From an uncultured Planctomycetaceae bacterium (GTDB lineage: Bacteria; Planctomycetota; Planctomycetia; Pirellulales; Thermoguttaceae): DNA of 6,153 nt. The notes under the pieces are model-generated. The model did no database searches and was not told the origin of the DNA. It saw nothing but the letters and a program-made list of their open reading frames with translations. Positions within the stretch are counted from its first letter, which is position 1. Each line of letters begins with the position of its first letter. Shown in pieces: positions 1-6,146 of this stretch. Location: assembly GCA_947307005.1 (NCBI GenBank), contig CAMZHY010000237.1, positions 1 through 6,153 of the forward strand. Direction: 5' to 3'. Both the position numbers and the translations under genes were made by a program.

Positions 1-7
1 AAAACTA

Positions 8-37
8 CAGGTCCGCGCTCGTTGGCGCGGACGCCTG
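8..37 (+). other. GC-rich hairpin at the left edge
   Basis: GTCCGCGC (11-18) and GCGCGGAC (25-32) form a perfect 8-bp stem around a 6-base loop. CAG (8-10) and CTG (35-37) can extend it across a 2-base bulge. No T-run follows on the + strand, so it is not a standard intrinsic terminator. On the - strand it is followed only by CTGTAGTTTT. It may be an mRNA 3'-end structure of an upstream gene or part of a transcribed tail leading to the terminator at 140-192. Its function is unknown. Confidence 0.4.
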
Positions 38-139
38 ATTCGGTTTGTTCGGACAATCTGAGCGATCAACGCTTGCCGTCGGCGCCGCGCGCGTCGGATC
101 GTTGGGCGGCTTGACTTTATTCAATTTGATCATGAAAGC

Positions 140-192
140 GGCTGGAACCGCGCGGTCTCGCCCGCGCCGCTGTTCCGGCCTTCTTTTTTTTC
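140..192 (+). terminator. Rho-independent terminator for a transcript entering from the left
   Basis: GGCTGGAAC (140-148) pairs with GTTCCGGCC (172-180) as a 9-bp stem with one G-U pair. Inside it, GCGCGG (150-155) pairs with CCGCGC (162-167) around a 6-base loop. The stem is followed at once by a T-rich tract, TTC then eight T (184-191). A stable GC-rich stem with a directly adjacent U-tract is the classic intrinsic terminator layout on the + strand. The - strand side has no T-tract, so it is probably unidirectional. It insulates the large gene from transcription coming from the left and implies an upstream + strand gene or RNA just outside, or ending within, the first 114 bases. Confidence 0.75.
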
Positions 193-318
193 TTGTCGGC
201 GGCGGGATAGGAACTGTTTCCCATCGCCGCGCTAATTTGAAGAGGAGAGAGACGCCCGAAAAGGCCGCCCGATCGAACGGTATTTCTCATGGCTGTTTTC
301 TATCAAGCGAACAAACTC

Positions 319-372
319 GACTTTAAAAAAAATCTTTATTTTCTTGTTTTTAACAAATTGCAATTTAAAGTC
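319..372. repeat. AT-rich nested inverted repeats, possible operator
   Basis: GACTTTAAA (319-327) and TTTAAAGTC (364-372) are a perfect 9-bp inverted repeat separated by 36 bases. Overlapping its right arm is a perfect 12-bp palindrome, AAATTGCAATTT (355-366). A further palindrome, AAAGCGCTTT (377-386), lies just to the right, in the promoter candidate. The dyads adjoin and overlap the -35 element at 373-378, the usual place for repressor or activator binding. The AT-rich composition makes some chance palindromes likely, so the regulatory role is inferred only. Confidence 0.35.
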
Positions 373-400
373 TTGCAAAGCGCTTTTCTTGTGATAGCAT
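373..400 (+). promoter_or_regulatory. Candidate sigma70-type promoter with extended -10
   Basis: A -35-like TTGCAA (373-378) lies 16 bases before a -10-like TAGCAT (395-400). The dinucleotide TG at 392-393 sits one base before the hexamer, as in extended -10 promoters. Both hexamers match four of six consensus positions. The surroundings are AT-rich. A start near 407 would give the large gene a leader of roughly 340 bases. Planctomycete promoter consensus is not well constrained, so this is a tentative call. Confidence 0.35.
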
Positions 401-522
401 AAAAATGTAGGAGTCTTTTGAAACGCGACGAGGATGGAACGTCGGTCTCTCGACTGTTCGTTCTTTTCTGTCGCCGACGTCCGCCCGCTTCGAAAGTCGT
501 TGTTTTTAACCTTATATTCTTT

Positions 523-550
523 TTGACGTTCGAACGGTTCGGGCTAGGAT
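523..550 (+). promoter_or_regulatory. Second candidate sigma70-type promoter, nearer the gene
   Basis: TTGACG (523-528, five of six consensus positions) is separated by 16 bases from TAGGAT (545-550, four of six). The predicted start near 557 would leave a leader of about 190 bases. A perfect 10-bp palindrome, CGTTCGAACG (527-536), overlaps the end of the -35 element and could bind a regulator. This and the candidate at 373-400 are alternatives or could both be used; the sequence alone does not decide. Confidence 0.35.
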
Positions 551-669
551 AAAATCGAAAGGCTCGCAGCGGTTGGTCGCGCGTTCGCTTTCCGAAATCA
601 ACTAAGACGGCTCCGTTTCTCCATTCGAAGGGGGGCGCGAGTCTTGGCGTCGGAGCGATAAAGCGCGGG

Positions 670-710
670 CTTCGTCCGATCTTTGACGCGAGTTCGTTAT
701 TCGGACGGAG
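670..710 (+). other. Leader hairpin 40 bases before the start codon
   Basis: CTTCGTCCGA (670-679) pairs with TCGGACGGAG (701-710) as a 10-bp stem with a single G-U pair and a 21-base loop. It lies in the predicted 5' untranslated region and ends 26 bases before the Shine-Dalgarno sequence, which it leaves free. No T-tract follows, so it is not a terminator, and I recognise no known riboswitch class. It could stabilise the mRNA or affect translation. Confidence 0.35.
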
Positions 711-736
711 ATGTTAGTCTCAATAAGGCAACATTC

Positions 737-743
737 GAAGGAA
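737..743 (+). promoter_or_regulatory. Ribosome binding site deciding the start at 750
   Basis: GAAGGAA (737-743) lies six bases before the ATG at 750, a good Shine-Dalgarno match and spacing. The alternative in-frame ATG at 711 has GGAG abutting it with no spacer, and would add 13 residues without the usual Met-Lys-Lys opening. The start at 750 is therefore preferred. Confidence 0.75.
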
Positions 744-749
744 TCATTA

Positions 750-3700
750 ATGAAGAAGTTATCTCTTGTCGGCGCGTTTGTCAAATCGACGTCTCGAAAC
801 GAACGCAATCTCAACGCGGAGCGGGCGCGAACGCGCGCGCTGCGGCTCGAAGGTCTCGAGTCTCGCGAACTTCTTAGCGTCGCGCCCGGAAGCGAACTGT
901 TGGCGCCCGGCGCGCTCGCCGTCTACGAGTCTCGCGTCGCGACGCCCGACGACGTTCTCGATCTTTCCGCCGCGATGCTCGACGACGCGCCCTCCGCGCC
1001 CGAATATCTGACGGTTACCGCGCCCGCGCCCGTCGGCGCGACCCCGACGCCCCTCGCGACGCCGACGCTGACCGTCGAAGGCAAGACGGGACTGACGATC
1101 GCCGTTTCATGGAACGCCGTTCCGAACGCCGAGCGATATAGCCTCTCTTACAAGCCCTCGAACTCGACGACGTGGACGAACAAGAACGTCGGGACGAACA
1201 CGAGCTACACGATCAGCGGACTTGCGCTTGACACGAGCTACGACCTTCGTCTCAAGGCGATCGGCGACGGCGTGAACTACAAGAGCGTCTATTCTTCGAT
1301 TATTAGCGAGACGACAAACGCGACGCCCGATCCGTCCGAGACTCCCATGCCGCTTGCGACGCCGACTCTTTCGTTCGCGGGCAGAACGGGGACGACGATC
1401 ACCGTCAACTGGGGCGCCGTCGACAACGCCGAGCGATACAGCTTTGGCTACAAACTCTCAAGCGAAACGACGTGGACGAACAAGAACGTCGGGACGAACA
1501 CGAGCTACACGGTTACCGGACTCGACAACAACACGAGCTACGATCTTCGCGTCAAAGCGATCGGCGACGGCGAGACCTACAAGAGCGTCTATTCCACTGT
1601 CTTGACCGCCTCGACGGACGCGTCCCTTACGCCCCTTGCGACGCCTGTTCTAACGATCGCGGGCGCGACGACGTCGACGATCACGGTCAACTGGGACGCC
1701 GTCGCGAACGCCGAGCGATACAGCTTTTCTTATAAGCTCGCGAGCGAGACGACTTGGAAGAACGTCAACGTCGGAACGGATACGAGCTATACGATAACCG
1801 GACTTGAAAAGGGAATCGAGTACGACGTTCGCGTCAAGGCGATCGCCGACGGCGTCGTCTATAAGAGCGTTTACTCCCCGATCGTCCGCGCCCAGACGAG
1901 CGCGACCGCCGCGCCGCTCGACACGCCGGTTGTGACCGTCGACGGTCAAACGGCGACGACGATATCCGTTTCTTGGGAAGCCGTCGATAACGCCGAGCGA
2001 TACAGTCTTTCTTACAAGCTTGCGAACGAGACGACCTGGACGAACGTGAACGTCGGAACGAACACGAGCTATACGATTACCGGACTGACGCAGAACACCG
2101 GCTACGACGTTCGCCTCAAGGCGATCGGCGACGGCGTCGACTACAAGAGCGTCTACTCCGCGATCGTTTCCGCAACGACGTCGGCGAATCTTATTCAGCT
2201 TGATCCGCCGAGAGTGAACGTCGTCGCCGCGGGAACTTCGATGACGGTCAGTTGGGACGCCGTTGAGAACGCCGAGCGATACAGTCTCTCTTATAAGCTC
2301 GCGAGCGAGACGGAATGGACGAGCTTCAACGTCGGAACGGATATCAGCCGCGCGATTCCCGGACTCAACCCGACGACTTGGTACGACGTTCGCGTCAAGG
2401 CGATCGGCGACGACGTGAACTTCAAGAGTTCTTATTCCGACGTCGTCCGCGTTCAGACGACGGAAGGCGACTGGCCGCGTTTCACGGTGACCGACGTCTC
2501 GAACGATTCCATTCTGCTCCATTGGGGCGCGACGCCCAACGCGATCGAATACCGCGTCGAGTGGGCGCCCGTCGGTTCGACGAATTTTAAATCGCAAATC
2601 GTGACCGCGCCGACCTCTTACGCGCGTATTACGGGACTCTCTGCGAATACCGAATATCAAATCAAAATCAACGCTACGACTTACGATTCGACGTCCGAGT
2701 TTTCTCCCGTAACGACGCTGACGACGTCGTCGACGCCTTTCGTGAAGACTCAGCTCGCCACGCCGGTTGTTTCGACGCGAGGAATTTCGTCCGACTCGAT
2801 CTACGTCGAGTGGGAAGCCGATCCGCGCGCGACGGGATACATCGTCAGCTACAAAGAGAGAACGGCGGACTCTTACTCGACGATCAACGTCGCGGCGTCG
2901 GAAAGGGGACTCGTCCTCGGCGGTCTCGAGTCCGACGCGTCTTATCATGTGAGAGTGAAGGCGGTCGGCGACAACGTCTTCTGGTCGAGTTCGACCTATT
3001 CCTCGGCGCAAACCGTCAAGACGAAGGACGCTTCGTTCCTTTCGACGACCGAATACGGCGAATTGCGCGATCGCTATAACGACCTGACGCTTCCTGAATC
3101 TTTGTCCGACGTTAATATCGTTATTCTGGAAGATTGGACGGCGACTGCAGTGATCGACGCGATCGAAGAAGCGCGCGCGACCGCGATGGCCGACGTCATC
3201 CTCTTGGAGCCTGAACAGTATTCCGGCGACGTTCTTGATCTTTCCGGCGTCTCGATTACGCTCGACGTGGCTTATGAGACGAGCGGCTCGATCTCAATCC
3301 TCACGCGAGGAATGGATCGCACGCAGATCAAGGCCAACGACGTCGACTTCACGTTCAACGCGATCAAGGGGTTGACGCAGCTCGGCGGAATTGATTTCGT
3401 CGACGTCAATCCGGAGACGTCTGTCTACCAGGTAATCTCGGCTCCGACGTTGGGAATCCCCCCGACTGCGATTGAGATGCAAAGCGTCGGCATGTACACT
3501 CCCGCGGGAGTTTCCGTCAACGGCGCGTCGCAGAATTTCATACGTCCCATTTCGCCCACCGTCTCCGCAAATCCGAGCGTCAACGATTACGCGTTGCTCT
3601 TCATCGGCGGTTACGAAGCGCGCCAAAATTACGTAAGGTACTACGATACGCTGAAAGACTACTACTTTGAACTAGTAGAAGATTTCTCCCTCGATCCGAC

Positions 3701-6146
3701 AAAGATGTATATTCTTTACGCGGACGGCGACGCGTCGACGTCGCCTCAAAACATGAATAGTACCGATTCTTACGACAGCTATCGTTTAACAAAGGCCGAT
3801 ATGAGCTATGCGACTTCGGTTGGCTCGCCGATTCGCGCGGCGACTGGCGCCGAATTGACCGAGACGCTCGCCGAGATTGCCGATCTCATGACGGTGGATT
3901 CACACCTGTTCTTTTGGACGTACGACCATGGAAGCGGAGTCGGTAAACCAGAAAATCCAAAAGACGTGCCGACGTCGGACTACCTGACGAACACCGACGA
4001 TTATCTTGCCGGTTGGCGCGAGAAAATCACCGGACCGACGGTTCGCGACGCGCTCTTCCAGATCAAACAAGGTTATGTGACGAGCGTTTTTACTCAGTGT
4101 TACGCGGGCGGAATCCTCGACGATATCTTTGTTCCGGCGACGGGGGAACTCTCGGACCTCTACACAGGATCCGCGCATTTCGCCGGCGGTTCGGCGACGA
4201 ACCATTATGAAAATTCTTTTACTCGATCAACCCTTCGCGGGTATACTGGTTACGCGCAGACGTTTGAAGAAGCGATGCGTCGGTACGAGACGGGAATCGA
4301 CGCTTTCATCTATACGGAACGAACCGATTCGTTCTCTAGGGCGCGGATCGAGAGTTACGCGCCGAACGAAGGCGTCTGGGTCGACGATATGGAACACCCG
4401 TGGCACGCCGGCGAGAAGTTTCCAATCTTCATCGGCAACATCAAACCGAGCGCGCCGCAGTTCGTCTCGCACGATGTGTCGTGGAATACGGAAACGGAAT
4501 CGGCCGAGGTCTCTTTGACTTGGAACGAGGTTCCGGGCGCGAACACCTATACGTTGCAGTATGTCGTCGCTGGCGCCGACGACTCCACCGCCGTAACCGT
4601 CAGTGGTATTTCCGACTCCTCCTATACGGTTACGGGATTGGTTGGCGCGACGCAGTACGTATTCCGAGTTACGGCGGACAATACGTCGACCTATTCCGAA
4701 CCGTTGCCCGTATGGACTCCGGAACCTCCGACGCCGGAAACGCCTTCGACGGTTGTTACGACGGATTTGGACGTCGTCAACGCTTACGACAATCTGATTT
4801 CTCTGCGCGAGGCGGTTTCCAAATACTCCGTCGTCGGCGACACGGTCACGTTTATCTCCGACCTCCAGGGCAAGACGATCAAACTCGATCCGAGCCGCGG
4901 TCAGCTCTACGTCAACAAGTCGCTCACGATCGACGCGTCGAACCTTTACGACGATAACGCGCAGACCCCTGGACTGAAGGTCAGCGGCGAAGACGCCGTC
5001 GGCATTCTGAACCTTGTCGCGGGCAAGTCGCTGCTGGTCAAGGGGATCGAGTTCACGAAGGGGTATTCTTCGACGGGCGGCGGCGCGATCTGGAACAGCG
5101 GCGCTCTTACCGTTGAAGACTGCGTCTTCAGCGTCAACGACGCGAACGGCGGCGAATCCTACGGCGGCGCGATCGCCGTCAAGACGGGCGCGACGCTCAC
5201 GGCGCGATCGACGTCCTTCGTCGGCAACGTCGGCCTCGGCGTCGTCTCCTTCCAGACGAACCGTCCGTCCTCCTTTACCGACTGCGTCTTTGCAAGTAAC
5301 GACGGGATCTCCGTTTACGGACTGTCCGGTCGAATTTCGTTGACGGATTGCGTCGTCGTCGGCAACTCGAGCGCGGGCGTTTACGTCGGCGACAACGAAG
5401 CGACGTTGACGAATACGGTCGTTAAGGACAACGCGGACTCCGGCGTTATCGTGTCGTCGAACGGCGCGCTGACGGCGATCAACAGTCTCTTCGCCGATAA
5501 CGCGACGGCCGGCGGCGCGGGCGTGGAACTCTACGGATACGCCGATCTCTACAACTGCACGGTCGCGGGCAACGCCGGAAGCGGCGTCAGTTTGGATTCC
5601 GACGCGGTTCTTTCCGCCTACAATACGATCATCGCGGGCAACGCCGCGCGGAACGGCGTCGACGTTAGGTTGACCGGCTCGAACGCCGTCGCGAACGGCT
5701 TCTACGTTCTCTCTTCCTTCACCGGTTGGGAGGAGCAAACCAACGCGTACGTCTACAACCCCTCGCAGTCGCTCTTTAGCGACGCGGCGGTCGGCGACTA
5801 TACCCTCGCGGACGACAGCGTTGCGATCGACACGGGCAATACCAACTATGTCCCGCTTGGCGTGACGACCGACCTTGCGGGCGTTTCCCGCGTCTTCGGC
5901 GCCAGCGTCGACCTCGGCGCTTACGAGTACATCCCCGACATTCCTGAGCCGACTAAAATCACGCCTGCTCCGACGATTACCGTAACGCCGGGCGTTAATT
6001 TGGCGACGGTTGACTGGGATCCCATCGAAAACGCGTCGGGCTACACGGTTTACTATAAGCCGACGGGCGCATCCGATTGGACGTCCGCGTCCGATATTTC
6101 GGGGACAAGTTATACGGTCTTCGGTATAGCCTGCTCAACTCAATAA
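750..6146 (+). CDS. Giant LEPR-XLL surface/extracellular protein: FnIII repeats, clan CD cysteine peptidase and beta-helix
   Basis: The product is 1798 residues as read. Order of parts: N-terminus with LEPR-XLL-like motif (residues 33-43); FnIII 1-7 (about 101-191, 201-291, 295-385, 389-479, 483-571, 575-662, 668-759); unassigned module (761-944); legumain/caspase-like peptidase (945-1233, candidate His1060 and Cys1117); FnIII 8 (1234-1323); Pro-rich linker (1324-1334); right-handed beta-helix with choice-of-anchor-Q-like end (1335-1727); truncated FnIII 9 (1736-1798). Such architecture is typical of very large planctomycete cell-surface or secreted proteins. The probable role is binding a polymer or another cell through FnIII and beta-helix modules, with proteolysis by the embedded domain; substrate is unknown. 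There is no classical signal peptide and no visible C-terminal anchor or dockerin. The TAA stop falls at a conserved Tyr position of FnIII 9 and is followed in frame by Asp-Phe, so the frame probably once continued. The start at 750 is chosen for its Shine-Dalgarno. Confidence 0.9.
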   Translation: MKKLSLVGAFVKSTSRNERNLNAERARTRALRLEGLESRELLSVAPGSELLAPGALAVYESRVATPDDVLDLSAAMLDDAPSAPEYLTVTAPAPVGATPTPLATPTLTVEGKTGLTIAVSWNAVPNAERYSLSYKPSNSTTWTNKNVGTNTSYTISGLALDTSYDLRLKAIGDGVNYKSVYSSIISETTNATPDPSETPMPLATPTLSFAGRTGTTITVNWGAVDNAERYSFGYKLSSETTWTNKNVGTNTSYTVTGLDNNTSYDLRVKAIGDGETYKSVYSTVLTASTDASLTPLATPVLTIAGATTSTITVNWDAVANAERYSFSYKLASETTWKNVNVGTDTSYTITGLEKGIEYDVRVKAIADGVVYKSVYSPIVRAQTSATAAPLDTPVVTVDGQTATTISVSWEAVDNAERYSLSYKLANETTWTNVNVGTNTSYTITGLTQNTGYDVRLKAIGDGVDYKSVYSAIVSATTSANLIQLDPPRVNVVAAGTSMTVSWDAVENAERYSLSYKLASETEWTSFNVGTDISRAIPGLNPTTWYDVRVKAIGDDVNFKSSYSDVVRVQTTEGDWPRFTVTDVSNDSILLHWGATPNAIEYRVEWAPVGSTNFKSQIVTAPTSYARITGLSANTEYQIKINATTYDSTSEFSPVTTLTTSSTPFVKTQLATPVVSTRGISSDSIYVEWEADPRATGYIVSYKERTADSYSTINVAASERGLVLGGLESDASYHVRVKAVGDNVFWSSSTYSSAQTVKTKDASFLSTTEYGELRDRYNDLTLPESLSDVNIVILEDWTATAVIDAIEEARATAMADVILLEPEQYSGDVLDLSGVSITLDVAYETSGSISILTRGMDRTQIKANDVDFTFNAIKGLTQLGGIDFVDVNPETSVYQVISAPTLGIPPTAIEMQSVGMYTPAGVSVNGASQNFIRPISPTVSANPSVNDYALLFIGGYEARQNYVRYYDTLKDYYFELVEDFSLDPTKMYILYADGDASTSPQNMNSTDSYDSYRLTKADMSYATSVGSPIRAATGAELTETLAEIADLMTVDSHLFFWTYDHGSGVGKPENPKDVPTSDYLTNTDDYLAGWREKITGPTVRDALFQIKQGYVTSVFTQCYAGGILDDIFVPATGELSDLYTGSAHFAGGSATNHYENSFTRSTLRGYTGYAQTFEEAMRRYETGIDAFIYTERTDSFSRARIESYAPNEGVWVDDMEHPWHAGEKFPIFIGNIKPSAPQFVSHDVSWNTETESAEVSLTWNEVPGANTYTLQYVVAGADDSTAVTVSGISDSSYTVTGLVGATQYVFRVTADNTSTYSEPLPVWTPEPPTPETPSTVVTTDLDVVNAYDNLISLREAVSKYSVVGDTVTFISDLQGKTIKLDPSRGQLYVNKSLTIDASNLYDDNAQTPGLKVSGEDAVGILNLVAGKSLLVKGIEFTKGYSSTGGGAIWNSGALTVEDCVFSVNDANGGESYGGAIAVKTGATLTARSTSFVGNVGLGVVSFQTNRPSSFTDCVFASNDGISVYGLSGRISLTDCVVVGNSSAGVYVGDNEATLTNTVVKDNADSGVIVSSNGALTAINSLFADNATAGGAGVELYGYADLYNCTVAGNAGSGVSLDSDAVLSAYNTIIAGNAARNGVDVRLTGSNAVANGFYVLSSFTGWEEQTNAYVYNPSQSLFSDAAVGDYTLADDSVAIDTGNTNYVPLGVTTDLAGVSRVFGASVDLGAYEYIPDIPEPTKITPAPTITVTPGVNLATVDWDPIENASGYTVYYKPTGASDWTSASDISGTSYTVFGIACSTQ
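846..878 (+). other. LEPR-XLL-like motif near the N-terminus
   Basis: Residues 33-43 read LEGLESRELLS, preceded by a basic stretch rich in Arg and Asn (residues 12-32). This matches the pattern of the planctomycete LEPR-XLL motif (LExLExRxLLS), found at the start of very large proteins and thought to be linked to their export or processing. Only a short hydrophobic run (residues 4-11, LSLVGAFV) precedes it, so the N-terminus is not an ordinary Sec signal peptide. The motif is the best taxonomic clue in the window. Confidence 0.8.
1050..2462 (+). repeat. Array of five closely related FnIII modules
   Basis: Five FnIII modules begin at 1050, 1350, 1632, 1914 and 2196. The last three steps are exactly 282 bases (94 residues); the first is 300 because of a 9-residue linker ending in ETPM. 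Each contains a W at the start of strand C's region, NAERYS, a YK pair, NVGT-x-(T or I)-S and (W or Y)YD or SYD followed by (L or V)R(L or V)KAIGDG or close variants, then a YKSVYS or FKSSYS end. FnIII folds are seven-strand beta sandwiches that act as spacers or ligand-binding units in extracellular proteins. The near identity of segments, also at DNA level, points to recent tandem duplication. The fifth copy is one codon shorter in its first strands and is the most diverged of the five. Confidence 0.85.
1167..1511 (+). repeat. 45-bp perfect direct repeat between FnIII 1 and FnIII 2
   Basis: Bases 1167-1211 recur without a mismatch at 1467-1511, an offset of exactly 300. They encode the T-T-W-T-N-K-N-V-G-T-N-T-S-Y-T segment. 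Because even third codon positions are conserved over this length, the similarity reflects recent duplication or gene conversion rather than protein selection alone. Such repeats can recombine, adding or removing one FnIII module in frame. Confidence 0.85.
2472..3026 (+). other. FnIII modules 6 and 7, diverged copies
   Basis: Two more FnIII modules lie at residues 575-662 and 668-759. Module 6 keeps the core pattern (strand with LHWGA, then Y-R-V-E-W, ITGLSANTEYQIKI) but lacks the KAIGDG signature of the array. Module 7 opens with QLATPVV like modules 1-3, has VEWEADPRATGYIVSYK and ends with YHVRVKAVGDN, so it is closer to the array than module 6. Their divergence suggests they are older than modules 1-5 or came from another source. 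They connect the repeat array to the catalytic part. Confidence 0.75.
3030..3581 (+). other. Unassigned module between FnIII 7 and the peptidase
   Basis: Residues 761-944 match no family I recognise with certainty. The first half has an amphipathic helix-like segment (DAIEEARATAMADV) followed by short beta-rich runs (VLDLSGVSITLDV, then FTFNAIKG and GGIDFVDVN). That order, helix, then DVILL, then a strand before a stack of strands, parallels the opening of the beta-helix at 4752 (LREAV, then DTVTFI and SLTIDA). It may be a shortened beta-helix or an N-terminal pro-region of the peptidase. The second half (around residues 890-944) is Pro, Ser and Val rich and linker-like. Both ideas are inference. 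Confidence 0.4.
3582..4448 (+). other. Clan CD cysteine peptidase domain, legumain (C13)-like
   Basis: Residues 945-1233 show the caspase-haemoglobinase plan. The opening strand NDYALLFIGGY is followed by a helix with NYVRYYDTLKDYYFEL and then MYILYADGD, as in C13 proteins where a core strand, an NYRH-like helix and a DD-containing strand follow each other. A hydrophobic strand then leads into TYDHGSG, with His1060 (codon 3927-3929) as candidate catalytic residue. The next strand SVFTQCYAGG supplies Cys1117 (codon 4098-4100). His then Cys, each at the end of a strand and followed by Gly residues, is the clan CD signature; DHGSG closely resembles the legumain DHGS motif. C14 or C25-like relatives remain possible. 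The domain is probably extracellular. It may cleave partner proteins, or process the host chain itself; substrate specificity cannot be read. Confidence 0.7.
4449..4751 (+). other. FnIII module 8 and Pro-rich linker
   Basis: Residues 1234-1323 form an FnIII module directly after the peptidase: VSLTWNEVPGANTYTLQY, then SSYTVTGLVGATQYVFRV and a YSEPL end. It is followed by a short Pro/Thr/Glu linker (residues 1324-1334) that separates it from the beta-helix. An FnIII module flanking a catalytic domain is common in extracellular hydrolases, where it acts as a spacer. Confidence 0.75.
4752..5930 (+). other. Right-handed parallel beta-helix with choice-of-anchor-Q-like end
   Basis: Residues 1335-1727 start with DLDVVNAYDNLISLREAV and GDTVTFI, the usual N-terminal cap and first rung of secreted beta-helix proteins. 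Rungs of about 20-25 residues follow, with recurring patterns such as GGGAIWNSGALTVEDCVF, YGGAIAVKTGATLTA, SGVIVSSNGALTAINSLF and NTIIAGN. The segment ends with SVAIDTGN (near 1692-1699), DLAGVSRVFG and VDLGAYEY (to 1727), the hallmark of the choice-of-anchor-Q domain that in related proteins precedes different C-terminal sorting or anchor modules. No polysaccharide lyase catalytic residues can be assigned. It more likely serves as a binding or structural stalk. Confidence 0.8.
5955..6146 (+). other. FnIII module 9, cut short by a stop codon
   Basis: Residues 1736-1798 match the first two thirds of the FnIII modules: ATVDWDPIENASGYTVYYK, then DWTSASDISGTSYTVFGI. Where module 4 reads GLTQNTGYDV, this copy reads GIACSTQ, stop (TAA, 6144-6146), then Asp-Phe in the same frame (6147-6152). 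The stop occupies the conserved Tyr codon, and TAT or TAC differ from TAA by one base. The module is about 28 residues short of its siblings and could not fold fully. The window ends seven bases later, so the rest cannot be inspected. Confidence 0.75.

Larger units (their letters stand above)
1..749. other. Intergenic region upstream of the giant gene; no supported coding sequence
   Basis: This 749-base stretch separates whatever lies to the left from the large coding region. Open frames here are short, Arg-rich or lack a ribosome binding site, and one of them runs straight through the intrinsic terminator at 140-192. Three + strand frames are open at the left edge and close at 36-38, 59-61 and 112-114. 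One could be the tail of an upstream gene, but none has recognisable protein content. The recognisable contents are the hairpin at 8-37, the terminator, AT-rich inverted repeats at 319-372, two promoter candidates and a leader hairpin. Base composition drops sharply in GC between about 320 and 410, as expected for a promoter region. Confidence 0.7.

Noticed and set aside
1..114. Left-edge open frame ending in TGA at 112-114, possible tail of an upstream gene
   Set aside because: The stop lies a plausible 25 bases before the terminator, but the 37 residues show no recognisable content and two other frames are also open at the edge, so no gene end can be assigned.
45..326. 93-codon + strand open frame starting at a TTG
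   Set aside because: It has no ribosome binding site, is Arg-rich without recognisable motifs, and runs through the intrinsic terminator at 140-192.
418..552. 44-residue frame from TTG with TAGGAG four bases upstream
   Set aside because: The start is a rare TTG with short spacing, the peptide has no family features, and it overlaps the second promoter candidate; chance is more likely.
683..688. TTGACG as a third -35 element
   Set aside because: No acceptable -10 hexamer occurs 15-19 bases downstream.
622..741. CATTCGAAGG as a 10-bp direct repeat at 622-631 and 732-741
   Set aside because: It is too short and occurs only twice; the second copy contains the Shine-Dalgarno, and no regulatory logic can be supported.
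711..749. Alternative in-frame start at 711 for the giant protein
   Set aside because: GGAG touches the ATG without spacing, whereas the ATG at 750 has GAAGGAA at six bases and gives a Met-Lys-Lys start.
1050..2462. Regular direct repeats as a CRISPR array or mobile element
   Set aside because: The repeats are 273-300 bases, in frame, and encode FnIII modules; there are no short identical repeats with unique spacers, no terminal inverted repeats and no transposase.
1650..3011. 453-codon open frame on the - strand inside the FnIII region
   Set aside because: It is a shadow of the repeated + strand codons: very Arg/Asp/Val-rich, repetitive with the FnIII period, and no ribosome binding site or domain.
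4227..5738. 503-codon open frame on the - strand opposite the beta-helix
   Set aside because: The composition is Arg/Val/Asp-rich as expected from the complement of gac, gtc and gcg codons, while the + strand encodes coherent domains throughout.
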